A stretch of DNA of 44,432 nucleotides. Origin: Halorubrum saccharovorum DSM 1137. GTDB taxonomy: Archaea; Halobacteriota; Halobacteria; Halobacteriales; Haloferacaceae. Made by a program: the position numbers and the translations under genes. This document shows positions 29,799-37,156 of the stretch, piece after piece (within the stretch, counting starts at the first letter, position 1; every line of letters starts with the position of its first letter). The stretch is taken from NCBI RefSeq assembly GCF_000337915.1, contig NZ_AOJE01000005.1:27636-72067 (forward strand), given 5' to 3'. The notes under the pieces are model-generated. The model worked only from the letters and a program-made list of their open reading frames with translations. It ran no database searches and was not told where the DNA came from.

Positions 29799-31007
29799 AT
29801 GTTGCTGTCGCCCGTCGCCTACGTCGGCGTCTCTATCGCGGTCGGGTTGTCGTTCGGGATCCTGCTACAGAAGGCGCGGTTCTGCTTCGTCAGCGCCTTC
29901 CGCGACTTCGTCGCGTTCAAAGACACCCGCGTGCTGAAGGGGCTGCTCGCGGGGATCGCCGTGATGACCGTGTTTTGGAGCGTGCAGGCCACGTTTGGCT
30001 ACTTCCGCGGCTTCTGGACGCCCGCGTGGGGGCTCGGCTCGCTGTTCGGCGGGTTCGTCTTCGGGCTCGGCATGACGCTCGCCGGCGGCTGCGCCTCCGG
30101 CACCCTCTACCGCGCCGGACAGGGGTACCTCCAGTTCTGGCTCGTCCTCCTCTTCATGTTCGTCGGCTACGTCCTCTTCGCGTTCGCGTTCCCCGTCGCC
30201 GAGACGTACTACTTCGCGACGCTGAACCCGTTCGAGGGGCAGACGCTGTACCTCTCCTTACCGTTCTCGCCCGCCGTGACGGGGGTGTTGGCGGTGTCGC
30301 TCGGTACCGTCGCGTACGCGTTCGTGAAGGGGAAGAGCCAGCTCCCCGACGACCCCTCCGGCGGGGCCGGCGTGGGCGCCGACACCCGCGCGCAGGCGGC
30401 GGTCGGCGCCTCCCGAACGCTCTCGGCCGTCTCGGTCGGCCTGCGCGGCATCGCCGACGGCACGGTCGCGTACGTCCGCGCGCTGCGCGACGACGACCGC
30501 CCGCTGAAAGTCCGACTCCGCGACTCGTGGGACGCGCGGACCGCGGGCGTGGCGATGGCGCTCGTCGCGAGCCTCTGGTTCTACGTCCACGGCCACTGGG
30601 CGATCACCGGCAGCGAGGCGCGCTGGGCGGGCTACCTGCTGGCGGGCGCCGGCTTCGACGTGGCCAGCGTCGAGTACTGGGGCTCGATCCTGTTCCGCGA
30701 CGGCAACATCTCGCTGACCATCGACATGGTGATGATCGCGTCGCTGATCGTCGGCTCCTTCGTCGCCGCGTACGCCTCCGGCGACTTCCGGATCCGCAAG
30801 CCGAAGCTGAATCGGGTGCCGAACTACGCCGCGGGGGGCCTCCTGATGGGCGTCGGCTCGCGGCTCGCCGCCGGCTGCAACATCGCGAACCTCTTCTCCG
30901 GCGTCGCGCTGCTGTCGGTCCACTCCTTCATCGCCGGCGCGGGGATCATCCTCGGCGTCTACGTGATGACCCACTACATGTACCGGGAGGTCGGCTGCGC
31001 GATCTGA
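29799..31007 (+). CDS. YeeE/YedE family sulfur-compound transporter
   Basis: A 402-residue membrane protein made of two similar halves, each with several helices. Conserved Cys occur in KARFCFVSAF (Cys29) and in the paired motifs LAGGCASGTLYRAGQG (Cys98) and LAAGCNIANLFSG (second half). Such Cys line the thiosulfate path in YeeE. A long polar loop (about residues 190-245) links the halves. The family imports thiosulfate, or selenium-linked compounds in YedE members. It is divergent from the Tat-exported rhodanese-like and propeller genes, which fits uptake of an extracellular sulfur species. Confidence 0.9.
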   Translation: MLLSPVAYVGVSIAVGLSFGILLQKARFCFVSAFRDFVAFKDTRVLKGLLAGIAVMTVFWSVQATFGYFRGFWTPAWGLGSLFGGFVFGLGMTLAGGCASGTLYRAGQGYLQFWLVLLFMFVGYVLFAFAFPVAETYYFATLNPFEGQTLYLSLPFSPAVTGVLAVSLGTVAYAFVKGKSQLPDDPSGGAGVGADTRAQAAVGASRTLSAVSVGLRGIADGTVAYVRALRDDDRPLKVRLRDSWDARTAGVAMALVASLWFYVHGHWAITGSEARWAGYLLAGAGFDVASVEYWGSILFRDGNISLTIDMVMIASLIVGSFVAAYASGDFRIRKPKLNRVPNYAAGGLLMGVGSRLAAGCNIANLFSGVALLSVHSFIAGAGIILGVYVMTHYMYREVGCAI

Positions 31008-31061
31008 GGCATACAGCAGTATCGGATTCGTGGGGCCGTCTCGAACCGCCGCGAGCCTTCG

Positions 31062-31637
31062 TCAGACCTCGACGTCGAAGGCGACGGATACGGACCTGAC
31101 TTCTCCGGTTTCTCCGTCGATCAGGCCGTGGTAGACGAACCGGTACCGCCCCGAAACGAGATCCGGACAGACCCGAACCCGATCCGGATGCCGGCTCGCC
31201 TCGACGATTCCGGCCTCGGTCAGTTCAAGATGCCACGTGTGTCCGCCCTCGACATCCTCGTCGGTGTTGCTCAAGGGACGGCCCTCCTCGGCGGCGCGCA
31301 CTTCGGTCCACCCCTGTTCCGTGTATATCTCGACGTTCCACTTGTCCGCGTTGCCCCTCACGGGCGCCGTCAGTGTGATTTCGGTCGTATCACCGTATTC
31401 GTACGAGAGAGCGTCCACCCGTAGCGAGGCGCTCCCCGCGTCGCCCCACCGCAGATTTGCCGATTCGTACCCAGTGGGATATCGTTCGAGCGCGTCGTCA
31501 TCGCACGCGAACTCCGTCGGAACGTCGTCCGGGTTCGCCTCTGGTCTAACGTTTCCCTTGGAGCCGCCGAGACACCCCGAAATAGCCGTGAGCGCCGATC
31601 CAGAGCCGACGATCGCTAGAACTGTTCTCCGTCTCAT
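31062..31637 (-). CDS. Haloarchaeal lipoprotein, unknown function
   Basis: A 191-residue protein with a signal peptide (MRRRTVLAIVGSGSALTAIS) ending in lipobox ISGC (Cys22). The mature part has a pair of Cys (ACDDDAL, VCPDLVSGRY) and reads as a beta-rich Ig-like fold: ANLRWGDAGSASLRVDAL, YGDTTEITLTAPV, GRYRFVYHGLID. It resembles many haloarchaeal surface lipoproteins of unknown role. It starts 16 nt after the DUF5615 stop on the same strand, so it may be read from the toxin-antitoxin promoter. Confidence 0.78.
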   Translation of the reverse strand: MRRRTVLAIVGSGSALTAISGCLGGSKGNVRPEANPDDVPTEFACDDDALERYPTGYESANLRWGDAGSASLRVDALSYEYGDTTEITLTAPVRGNADKWNVEIYTEQGWTEVRAAEEGRPLSNTDEDVEGGHTWHLELTEAGIVEASRHPDRVRVCPDLVSGRYRFVYHGLIDGETGEVRSVSVAFDVEV

Positions 31638-31653
31638 CGTTGAAGGCAGGAGA

Positions 31654-32022
31654 TCACTCGTGGAGCCATTCGTACCACTCACCGAGATCGACGAGGTGGT
31701 TTTCGACCCCCTCTGACCCGTACTGGGAGAACACCTCGTCGACCGTTCGAGCGAGTCCCTCCGGATCAGCGTCGGGGAGCTTCTGGTCGTGGTAGAGTAA
31801 GATCCCCGCGTGGTCGTGTTCGTCGTGTAGCGACTCGAAATCCTTCGCGTTGTTCGTCAGCAGGACCGTGCCGGACTCGCCGCACCACGAGACCAGTTCG
31901 GCGTCGGTTGTACGTTCACCGAACCTGTCTTTCGCCTGCTCGATGTCGTACCCGCGTTCTCGGAGTGTCCGTTCGAAGACGCGACCGACGTGTTCGTCGA
32001 GGAGGATCTGAGGCCCCGTCAC
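31654..32022 (-). CDS. DUF5615 PIN-like protein (probable toxin)
   Basis: A 122-residue protein of the DUF5615/Mut7-C-like PIN fold. It starts ILLDEHVGRVFERTLRERGYDI with the first acidic residues (Asp9, Glu10), continues DAELVSWCGESGTVLLTNNAKDF, and ends GILLYHDQKLPDADPEGLARTVDE. Family members are predicted ribonuclease toxins paired with DUF433 antitoxins. Its start overlaps the DUF433 stop by 4 nt (ATGA), the standard coupling. Putative active-site Asp residues are retained, so it looks intact. Confidence 0.85.
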   Translation of the reverse strand: MTGPQILLDEHVGRVFERTLRERGYDIEQAKDRFGERTTDAELVSWCGESGTVLLTNNAKDFESLHDEHDHAGILLYHDQKLPDADPEGLARTVDEVFSQYGSEGVENHLVDLGEWYEWLHE

Positions 32023-32294
32023 TGCACGGTCTCTTTCGGCTTCAGCGACGATTCTCGGAGACGCTCGAACGCCGCCTCGTTCTCCTGTTCGAGTTCCCGC
32101 ATCTCTTCGATGTGAGCGTAATAGTGAGAGAGGGACTCGTACACCTCTGCGAGGGACACGTCGAACTGATCCGCGACCTGAGCGGGGGACTGTCCGCCAC
32201 CGATCACCCGCGCGGCGACGTGGCGCACGCCGACCCGCGTTCCGTCGATTCGGGGTTCGCCGCCAAGTACGTCGTCGTCGCGGATGATACTCAT
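32019..32294 (-). CDS. DUF433 family antitoxin
   Basis: A 91-residue protein. SIIRDDDVLGGEPRIDGTRVGV is the DUF433 signature: GxPxIxGTR followed by a winged-helix stretch, SPAQVADQFDVSLAEVYESLSHYYAH. A charged C-terminal helix follows. It is the expected partner of the downstream DUF5615 PIN-like gene, and it probably binds DNA and neutralises the toxin. A TATATTTTT box on the plus strand at 32321-32328 (AAAAATATA on the coding strand) lies 27 nt from the ATG, giving a leaderless, autoregulated-type promoter. Confidence 0.86.
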   Translation of the reverse strand: MSIIRDDDVLGGEPRIDGTRVGVRHVAARVIGGGQSPAQVADQFDVSLAEVYESLSHYYAHIEEMRELEQENEAAFERLRESSLKPKETVQ

Positions 32295-32318
32295 ACGGTC
32301 AGGTTAGTTCCCTCATCG

Positions 32319-32328
32319 GTTATATTTT
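32319..32328 (-). promoter_or_regulatory. TATA box of the DUF433-DUF5615 operon
   Basis: AAAAATATAA on the minus strand, about 27 nt before the DUF433 ATG. It is the clearest TATA element in the window. Confidence 0.65.
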
Positions 32329-32407
32329 TCCGGCTGACGGCCCGTCGCAACGGGTCCCGATCGACGATACCCACTGCCCGTGTCGAGGACTATTAAGGCC
32401 GCTTGGG

Positions 32408-32426
32408 GCGGTAAAACCGCTTAAAA
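32408..32426 (-). terminator. Candidate hairpin and T-tract terminator after the rhodanese gene
   Basis: GCGGT-AAA-ACCGC inverted repeat (32408-32420) next to a TTAAAA run, just downstream of the rhodanese stop on the minus strand. It is a plausible but weak terminator for the TusA-rhodanese pair. Confidence 0.4.
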
Positions 32427-32443
32427 GGGTCGCCGACCGTCGC

Positions 32444-32779
32444 TCAGGCGTCCGCCGCCGCGCCGGTCTCCAGGTCGAAGTCCCACTCCTCGTAGCCGCC
32501 GGACATGCTGGCGACGAGCACGCCGTCCTCGACGCCCTCGTAGCTCTGGATTAACATTGCGGCCTGCTTCGACGACTGGCCGACCGGACACGCGCAGACC
32601 ACGTCGGTGTCGTCCCAGTCGATGTCGGGGACGCGGGAGGGGAGATCGCCCAGCGGGACGTTGATCGCGCCGGGGATGTGGCCCCGCTCGTACTCCGCCG
32701 GCGGGCGCGTGTCGATGACGCGGACGTCGCCCTTCTGGACTCGCTCGTTGACTTCCTCGGGGGTGAGTTCCTCGACCAT
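32444..32779 (-). CDS. Single-domain rhodanese sulfurtransferase
   Basis: A 111-residue rhodanese. It reads VRVIDTRPPAEYERGHIPGAINVPLGDLP, the standard CH2A region, then the active loop ACPVGQSSKQAA, in which Cys64 is the likely persulfide-carrying residue (Cys62 is two residues before). It ends VLVASMSGGYEEWDF. It probably receives or donates sulfur in concert with the TusA-like protein, whose gene ends only 2 nt upstream of its ATG. The C-terminal eight residues are a short acidic/Ala tail. Confidence 0.92.
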   Translation of the reverse strand: MVEELTPEEVNERVQKGDVRVIDTRPPAEYERGHIPGAINVPLGDLPSRVPDIDWDDTDVVCACPVGQSSKQAAMLIQSYEGVEDGVLVASMSGGYEEWDFDLETGAAADA

Positions 32780-32781
32780 GA

Positions 32782-33081
32782 TTACTCCTTCCGCATGAAG
32801 ATCCGGTAGCGACCGTCGCCCGACTTCCACACCTTGGCGGTCGCGTCGTCGCCGACCGCCTTCGGGACGTTCTCCGTGCTCGGGACGTGGTCGGTCTTCT
32901 GGACCAGCACGTCGCCGGCGTCGAGCCCCGCGATGGCCTTCTTCGCCTCGACCTGCGGGTACGGACAGACCTCGCCGGTCATGTCCTGTACCTCGGTCGC
33001 GTCGTCCAAGAGCGACTCGGCGGTCGCGTCGTCGAGCTCGTCGGGCATCTCGACGACGTCGTCCCACGATGGTTGACTCAT
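32782..33081 (-). CDS. TusA-family sulfurtransferase with acidic N-terminal extension
   Basis: A 99-residue protein. The C-terminal 68 residues are a TusA (SirA-like) domain with the CPYPQVEAKKAI motif (Cys39 as sulfur carrier) and PSTENVPKAV later. The first 33 residues form an acidic extension (DDVVEMPDELDDATAESLL). TusA passes sulfur to thiouridine, Moco or sulfur-oxidation pathways. Here the immediate partner is the rhodanese 2 nt downstream. A TATA-like TTACC around 33108 and the ATG at 33081 fit a leaderless start. It is divergent from cysteine synthase. Confidence 0.9.
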   Translation of the reverse strand: MSQPSWDDVVEMPDELDDATAESLLDDATEVQDMTGEVCPYPQVEAKKAIAGLDAGDVLVQKTDHVPSTENVPKAVGDDATAKVWKSGDGRYRIFMRKE

Positions 33082-33231
33082 GGCGAGTCGTACGCGTCTG
33101 CCCCGGTAACCCCTTTCGTGACCGGCAGGCTTCTCCCGTATCTCTGACGGATGATCGCCGCGTACGACCGCGGTGACCGTCGAGAACGCCGTTTCCGTCG
33201 GACTCTTATCGGGGAGCGATCTACGGGACCC

Positions 33232-34251
33232 ATGAGCGAATACGTCGTCGACGAGTCGGCGATCTTCGAGACGCCGCTTCTGGAGCTCGATCTCGACATC
33301 GAGTCCGACGCGGACGTGTACGCGAAAGCCGAGTGGTTCAACCTCTACGACGCCCCGCACGGCGGCGGCTCGGTCAAGTCGCGGATCGCGAAGGGAATGT
33401 TAGACGGCGCCGAGGAGCGCGGCGACCTCGACCCCGGCGTCACCGTGATCGAGCCCACCTCGGGCAACACCGGCAGCGAGGTCGCGCGCCTCGCGAACGC
33501 CCGCGGCTACGACGTGGAGATCGTCATGCCGGACAACGCCGCGGGCGGGAAGGTCGACGCCGTCCGCGACGCCGGCGCGGAGATCCACTTCGTCGACGCC
33601 AACCTCGGCTACGACGCCGTCATCGAGCGCTGCGAGGAGATCATAGACGCGGATCCAGGCGCCTACTACCGGCCGAACCAGTACGAGAATCCCGACAACC
33701 CCGGCACACACGAGCGAACGACCGCCCGAGAGATCTACGAGGCGACCGACGGCGAGGTGACCCACTTCGTCGCGGGCGTCGGCACGGGCGGGACGGTCAC
33801 CGGAACCGGCCGAGGGCTGACCGACCTGACCGACGGCGCGGCCGAGATCGTCGGCTTCGAGCCGGACGAGCAGCTCCACGCCATCGACGGGCTGAAATAC
33901 CTCAAGTCGGGCGACCACTACCACCCCGACACGTACGACGAGTCGGTCCTCGACCGGACGGAGTACGTCACGACTTCCGACGCCTACGACCGCGCTCGGG
34001 CGCTCCGCGAGCGCTACCTGGACAGCGAGATCCCGATCGCGGACCCCGGCCAACACGACGAGGCGACGATCCGCGAGCACCTCCGGGTCGACGACCAGTT
34101 CGTCGTCGGCACCTCCGCGGGCGGCGGCGCGGCGGCGGTCGCGGGGCTCGACGAGGCCGGCGCGATCGCGGACGACGACGTGGTCGTGTTCATGCTGTGC
34201 GACCGCGGCGACAAGTACGCGGACATCCCGCTGTGGGAGGAGTATCTCTGA
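33232..34251 (+). CDS. PLP-dependent cysteine synthase family protein
   Basis: A 339-residue fold type II PLP enzyme. The PLP lysine Lys49 is in GGGSVKSRIA, the substrate loop is PTSGNTGSEVARLA (residues 75-88), and GVGTGGTVTGTGR is the phosphate-binding turn. These match O-acetylserine sulfhydrylase/cystathionine beta-synthase relatives; the sulfur donor could be sulfide or protein persulfide. ATG 33232 follows TCTTATC about 27 nt upstream. The neighbouring TusA, rhodanese and SAMP/UbaA genes suggest it belongs to a sulfur-assimilation neighbourhood. The start site of the longer frame at 33151 is not supported. Confidence 0.91.
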   Translation: MSEYVVDESAIFETPLLELDLDIESDADVYAKAEWFNLYDAPHGGGSVKSRIAKGMLDGAEERGDLDPGVTVIEPTSGNTGSEVARLANARGYDVEIVMPDNAAGGKVDAVRDAGAEIHFVDANLGYDAVIERCEEIIDADPGAYYRPNQYENPDNPGTHERTTAREIYEATDGEVTHFVAGVGTGGTVTGTGRGLTDLTDGAAEIVGFEPDEQLHAIDGLKYLKSGDHYHPDTYDESVLDRTEYVTTSDAYDRARALRERYLDSEIPIADPGQHDEATIREHLRVDDQFVVGTSAGGGAAAVAGLDEAGAIADDDVVVFMLCDRGDKYADIPLWEEYL

Positions 34252-34292
34252 GAAAACGACCGCGTCGCCGCCGGTGTCTGCCCGGCGTCGCC

Positions 34293-34376
34293 GTCGGGGT
34301 CGAATCGCCCGCCGCTGGCCGTCGTGGTCAAATCGCCTGCCGCTGGCCGTCGGGGTCCTATCGCCCGCCGCTGGCC
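34293..34376. repeat. 28-nt tandem repeat, three copies, over the SAMP stop codon
   Basis: Three units (34293-34320, 34321-34348, 34349-34376) sharing GTCG(G/T)GGTC, then ATCGCC and GCCGCTGGCC, with a few mismatches. The last copy carries the final codons and the stop of the SAMP gene (minus strand), and the first lies 42 nt after the cysteine synthase stop. Confidence 0.85.
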
Positions 34377-34621
34377 GCCGGGATGACCCGGACCTGCGCG
34401 TCGTCGGGCACGTCCGCATCGAGGCCGTCGACGGGCGTTCCCTCGACGTAGACGTTGATGAACTCCTTGATCTCGCCGTCCTCGACGACGCTGTCTCTGA
34501 GCTCCGGCCCGTGTTCGTCCGCGTGGTTCTCGAACAGCTCGCGGACCGTCTCGCCGGCGACTTCGACCTCGGAGGTCGAGGATCCCCCGACCAGCACGGC
34601 CGGCAGTTTGATCGTTGCCAT
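34358..34621 (-). CDS. Ubiquitin-like small modifier protein (SAMP/MoaD-like) with Gly-Gly-Arg C-terminus
   Basis: An 87-residue beta-grasp protein of the MoaD/ThiS/SAMP type: MATIKLPAVLVGG, FENHADEHGPELRDSVV, EFINVYVEGTPVDGL, ending VRVIPAASGGR. Haloarchaeal SAMPs are adenylated on a C-terminal diglycine by the E1 UbaA and joined to protein lysines, or carry sulfur. Here Arg87 follows Gly85-Gly86, so the protein would need trimming first. The stop is in a tandem repeat. A CTTTTTG box about 27 nt upstream supports ATG 34621. It is divergent from ubaA, 250 nt away. Confidence 0.83.
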   Translation of the reverse strand: MATIKLPAVLVGGSSTSEVEVAGETVRELFENHADEHGPELRDSVVEDGEIKEFINVYVEGTPVDGLDADVPDDAQVRVIPAASGGR

Positions 34622-34840
34622 ACCCCCCGGTTCGCCGTCCTCCTCAAAAAGGGACCCGCCGACGGCAATGTACACCCCGGTCTAACACGGCTCGTCGGAC
34701 GAAAAAACGGAGAGTGCCGGTCGTCTCCGTCGATCGCCGTCGAGACGCGACCCGCTCAGTTCGCGGCGGGACGCCACGGATCGGTCGTTCGTCGCGATCG
34801 CATCTCCGAGAAGGCGGCAGTTCCTCAGGCGGGCGGCCGG

Positions 34841-34847
34841 CTTATGG
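34841..34847 (+). promoter_or_regulatory. TATA-like box of ubaA
   Basis: CTTATGG, centred 27-28 nt before the ubaA ATG, consistent with a leaderless message. Confidence 0.45.
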
Positions 34848-34871
34848 GTTTCCGGCGCCAAGGGGTACCGA

Positions 34872-35735
34872 ATGAGCGATCTCGATCTCGATCCCACCCA
34901 GCTCGACCGGTACTCCAGACACATCATCATGGACGACGTGGGTCCCGAGGGGCAGAAGGCCCTGCTCGACGCCGAGGTGCTCGTGCTCGGGGCGGGCGGG
35001 CTCGGCGCGCCGATCATCCAGTACCTCGCGGCCGCCGGCGTCGGCACGCTCGGGATCGCCGACGACGACGAGGTGGAGCTGTCGAATCTCCAGCGCCAGG
35101 TGATTCACGGAAACGACGACGTGGGACGCAAGAAGGTCGACTCCGCCGCCGACTTCGTCGAACAGCTCAACCCGGACATCGACGTGCGGAAACACGAACT
35201 GCGCGTCCGGCCCGACAACATCGAGGAGCTCATCGACGGCTACGACTTCGTCGTCGACGGGACGGACAACTTCGCGACGCGGTACCTCGTCAACGACGCC
35301 TGCACGCTCGCCGGGATCCCCTTCTCGCACGGCTCGATCTTCAAGTTCGAAGGGCAGGTGACCACGTTCGCGGGCGACGACGACTCGCCGTGTTACCGGT
35401 GTCTGTTCCCCGAGGCGCCGCCGGAAGGGATGGTCCCGAACTGCGCGACCGCGGGCGTGCTCGGCGTCCTCCCCGGCACCGTCGGCTGCCTGCAGGCGAC
35501 CGAGACGGTCAAACACATCATCGGCGAGGGCGAGACGCTCGACGGCTCGATGCTCTTCTTCGACGCGCTCGACATGGAGTTCGACAAGGTCGAGATCCCC
35601 AAGCGCGACGACTGCCCCGTCTGCGGCGACGACCCCGCCATCGAGTCGGTCCACGACGTGGAGTACACCGCCTCCTGCGCGATCGACGTCGGCGGCGACG
35701 ACGAGGCGGAGCCCGAGATCGAAGCGAGCGACTGA
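34872..35735 (+). CDS. ubaA: UbaA: E1-like SAMP-activating enzyme (ThiF/MoeB family)
   Basis: A 287-residue E1-type adenylyltransferase that activates SAMPs for conjugation and for thiouridine and Moco sulfur transfer. The nucleotide loop is LGAGGLGAPIIQ (residues 39-50), followed by DDDEVELSNLQRQVIH. The catalytic Cys191 lies in VPNCATAGVLGVLPG. Zinc ligands are Cys174 and Cys177 (CYRC) and Cys248 and Cys251 (CPVC). The last 30 residues are an acidic tail. Length and layout match haloarchaeal UbaA, which lacks the rhodanese tail of eukaryotic MOCS3. The gene lies beside SAMP and JAMM protease genes. Confidence 0.93.
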   Translation: MSDLDLDPTQLDRYSRHIIMDDVGPEGQKALLDAEVLVLGAGGLGAPIIQYLAAAGVGTLGIADDDEVELSNLQRQVIHGNDDVGRKKVDSAADFVEQLNPDIDVRKHELRVRPDNIEELIDGYDFVVDGTDNFATRYLVNDACTLAGIPFSHGSIFKFEGQVTTFAGDDDSPCYRCLFPEAPPEGMVPNCATAGVLGVLPGTVGCLQATETVKHIIGEGETLDGSMLFFDALDMEFDKVEIPKRDDCPVCGDDPAIESVHDVEYTASCAIDVGGDDEAEPEIEASD

Positions 35736-35784
35736 CCGGCAAAAGAATCAAAATTCGACAGCAGAACGGACAGATTTGCGCGGT

Positions 35785-36513
35785 CTATTCTTTATCCTCT
35801 GCATCTTTCTCAGTCAGAAGTAGACTTCTGAGATAGCTGTCGCCATCAACAGCGGAGTCTCGTTTTATATATTCATCAGGCATCGCACGTCCGAGAATTA
35901 GAAAGAAAAGGCCGCTGATCGCCAGGCCCAGGAAGGTCACATACCACTCAATTGGATCGGTTATTGTGGCAATTCCGGCCGTTGTTAGGCCGAGGATTCC
36001 AACGAAGATGTTTAACTTCCCAATCGCAAGTAGTGTCTCAAGTGACTGGATCACGCCGTTATTGCGCTCAATCCTATCTCGATAGCGTCTCAAACGTTCT
36101 CTCAGATAATCTTGTTCCGACTTGGTGTCTCCAGTGAGAACGCCCTCAATATCTGTAACCGTGCCAATCGAACCAATCGCCCTCGCTTCTGTACCGATCA
36201 TGCCGTTACATATCGCACTAATCGCAAGCGCAAGCCCAGAGAGGGTCAATATCCCGAATTGACTTAGACAATAATCGGGTATTACGTACACACTACAATT
36301 ATCTGTACCAGTTCGTGTAGAATACACCGTGATAGAAGAGACAAGTAAGCCGGCGAGAACTAGAATTATACGTAATGTCTGCCGTGCTTCTTTTGCGAAT
36401 GCTGTTAGAACGTTTCTCTGCTGATTCAGTCGCTCTTTCGCGTTATTGTACTCCTCATGGAGAGCGGAGGTGTCTAAATCGGGTCCACCGGGGTTAGATG
36501 AGTCGTAATCCAT
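35785..36513 (-). CDS. AT-rich four-helix membrane protein, unknown function (likely acquired)
   Basis: A 242-residue protein in visibly AT-rich DNA unlike its neighbours, with codons such as ATA, TTA and AGA that are rare elsewhere in the window. A polar, coil-prone N-terminus (residues about 17-45) precedes two helices (about 47-66, 86-107). A second coil (LRERLRRYRDRIERNNG) is followed by two more helices (about 167-190, 195-216) and a charged tail. The 2+2 helix layout with coils vaguely recalls membrane effectors such as SLATT proteins, but no motif confirms this. It separates ubaA from the JAMM gene and is probably a recent insert. Confidence 0.7.
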   Translation of the reverse strand: MDYDSSNPGGPDLDTSALHEEYNNAKERLNQQRNVLTAFAKEARQTLRIILVLAGLLVSSITVYSTRTGTDNCSVYVIPDYCLSQFGILTLSGLALAISAICNGMIGTEARAIGSIGTVTDIEGVLTGDTKSEQDYLRERLRRYRDRIERNNGVIQSLETLLAIGKLNIFVGILGLTTAGIATITDPIEWYVTFLGLAISGLFFLILGRAMPDEYIKRDSAVDGDSYLRSLLLTEKDAEDKE

Positions 36514-36602
36514 CTATAATTTGTACAGACATATGAGTGGTTAGTGTAAATAGATAATCCGAATCAGATCTGCTGTCGCTATTGTGCGTGGTATATTATC
36601 TC

Positions 36603-37031
36603 TTAGCGCTCGCTCCGCACGGAAACGGTCTCCTGTTCGAACCCCTCGTCGTCGCCGCGCCAGCGCCACGAGCCGACGAACGGGTAGCCGTCCAGCGCGC
36701 AGATGACGTACGAGTGGCCGGGCCACGTCGCTCGCGCGGCGTCGGTCTCGCTCGGGTGGGTCGGCCCGGTCGGGTGCGAGTGATAGAACCCCACCACGTC
36801 GAGCCCGTCGTCCTCGATCGCCTCGATGAGTTCGAACTGCTCCTCGGGATCGATCAGGTACCGGATCTGGGGCGTCTCGGCCACGTTCTCGGCCTGATAC
36901 GTGTCAGTGACGACGCTCGGCTCCCCGTCGTCGCCGTGGGTGCCGGCGAGCACGCCGCAGATCTCCGCCTCGCCGCCGCCGTACGCGTGGTAGACGATGT
37001 CGTCGTACGCCGCCCGTGAGAGCTCGATCAT
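36603..37031 (-). CDS. JAMM/MPN+ metalloprotease (SAMP desampylase, HvJAMM1-like)
   Basis: A 142-residue zinc protease of the JAMM family. The catalytic Glu23 lies in EICGVLAG and the JAMM motif is HSHPTGPTHPSETD (His84, His86, Ser94, Asp97). In Haloferax such an enzyme cleaves SAMPs from target proteins. There is no transmembrane segment and no extra domain. ATG 37031 follows an ACTTATCC box on the minus strand about 27 nt upstream. It is encoded 870 nt from ubaA with an AT-rich gene between, so the two may be functionally linked. Confidence 0.92.
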   Translation of the reverse strand: MIELSRAAYDDIVYHAYGGGEAEICGVLAGTHGDDGEPSVVTDTYQAENVAETPQIRYLIDPEEQFELIEAIEDDGLDVVGFYHSHPTGPTHPSETDAARATWPGHSYVICALDGYPFVGSWRWRGDDEGFEQETVSVRSER

Positions 37032-37156
37032 GGGTGATGCCAGGCCGCTCCGCCGGATAAGTCCGTCCCGTCCGGCAAGCGACGCGTCCCGTCCGAGGTA
37101 GCGGCAGGGGTTGGTCGGCGCGGTGACTTTTTACAGCCGCCTCCGGAAGCGCCCGT

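Noticed and set aside
35736-36602. Insertion sequence or provirus around the AT-rich gene
   Set aside because: No transposase, integrase, terminal inverted repeats or target duplication are visible.
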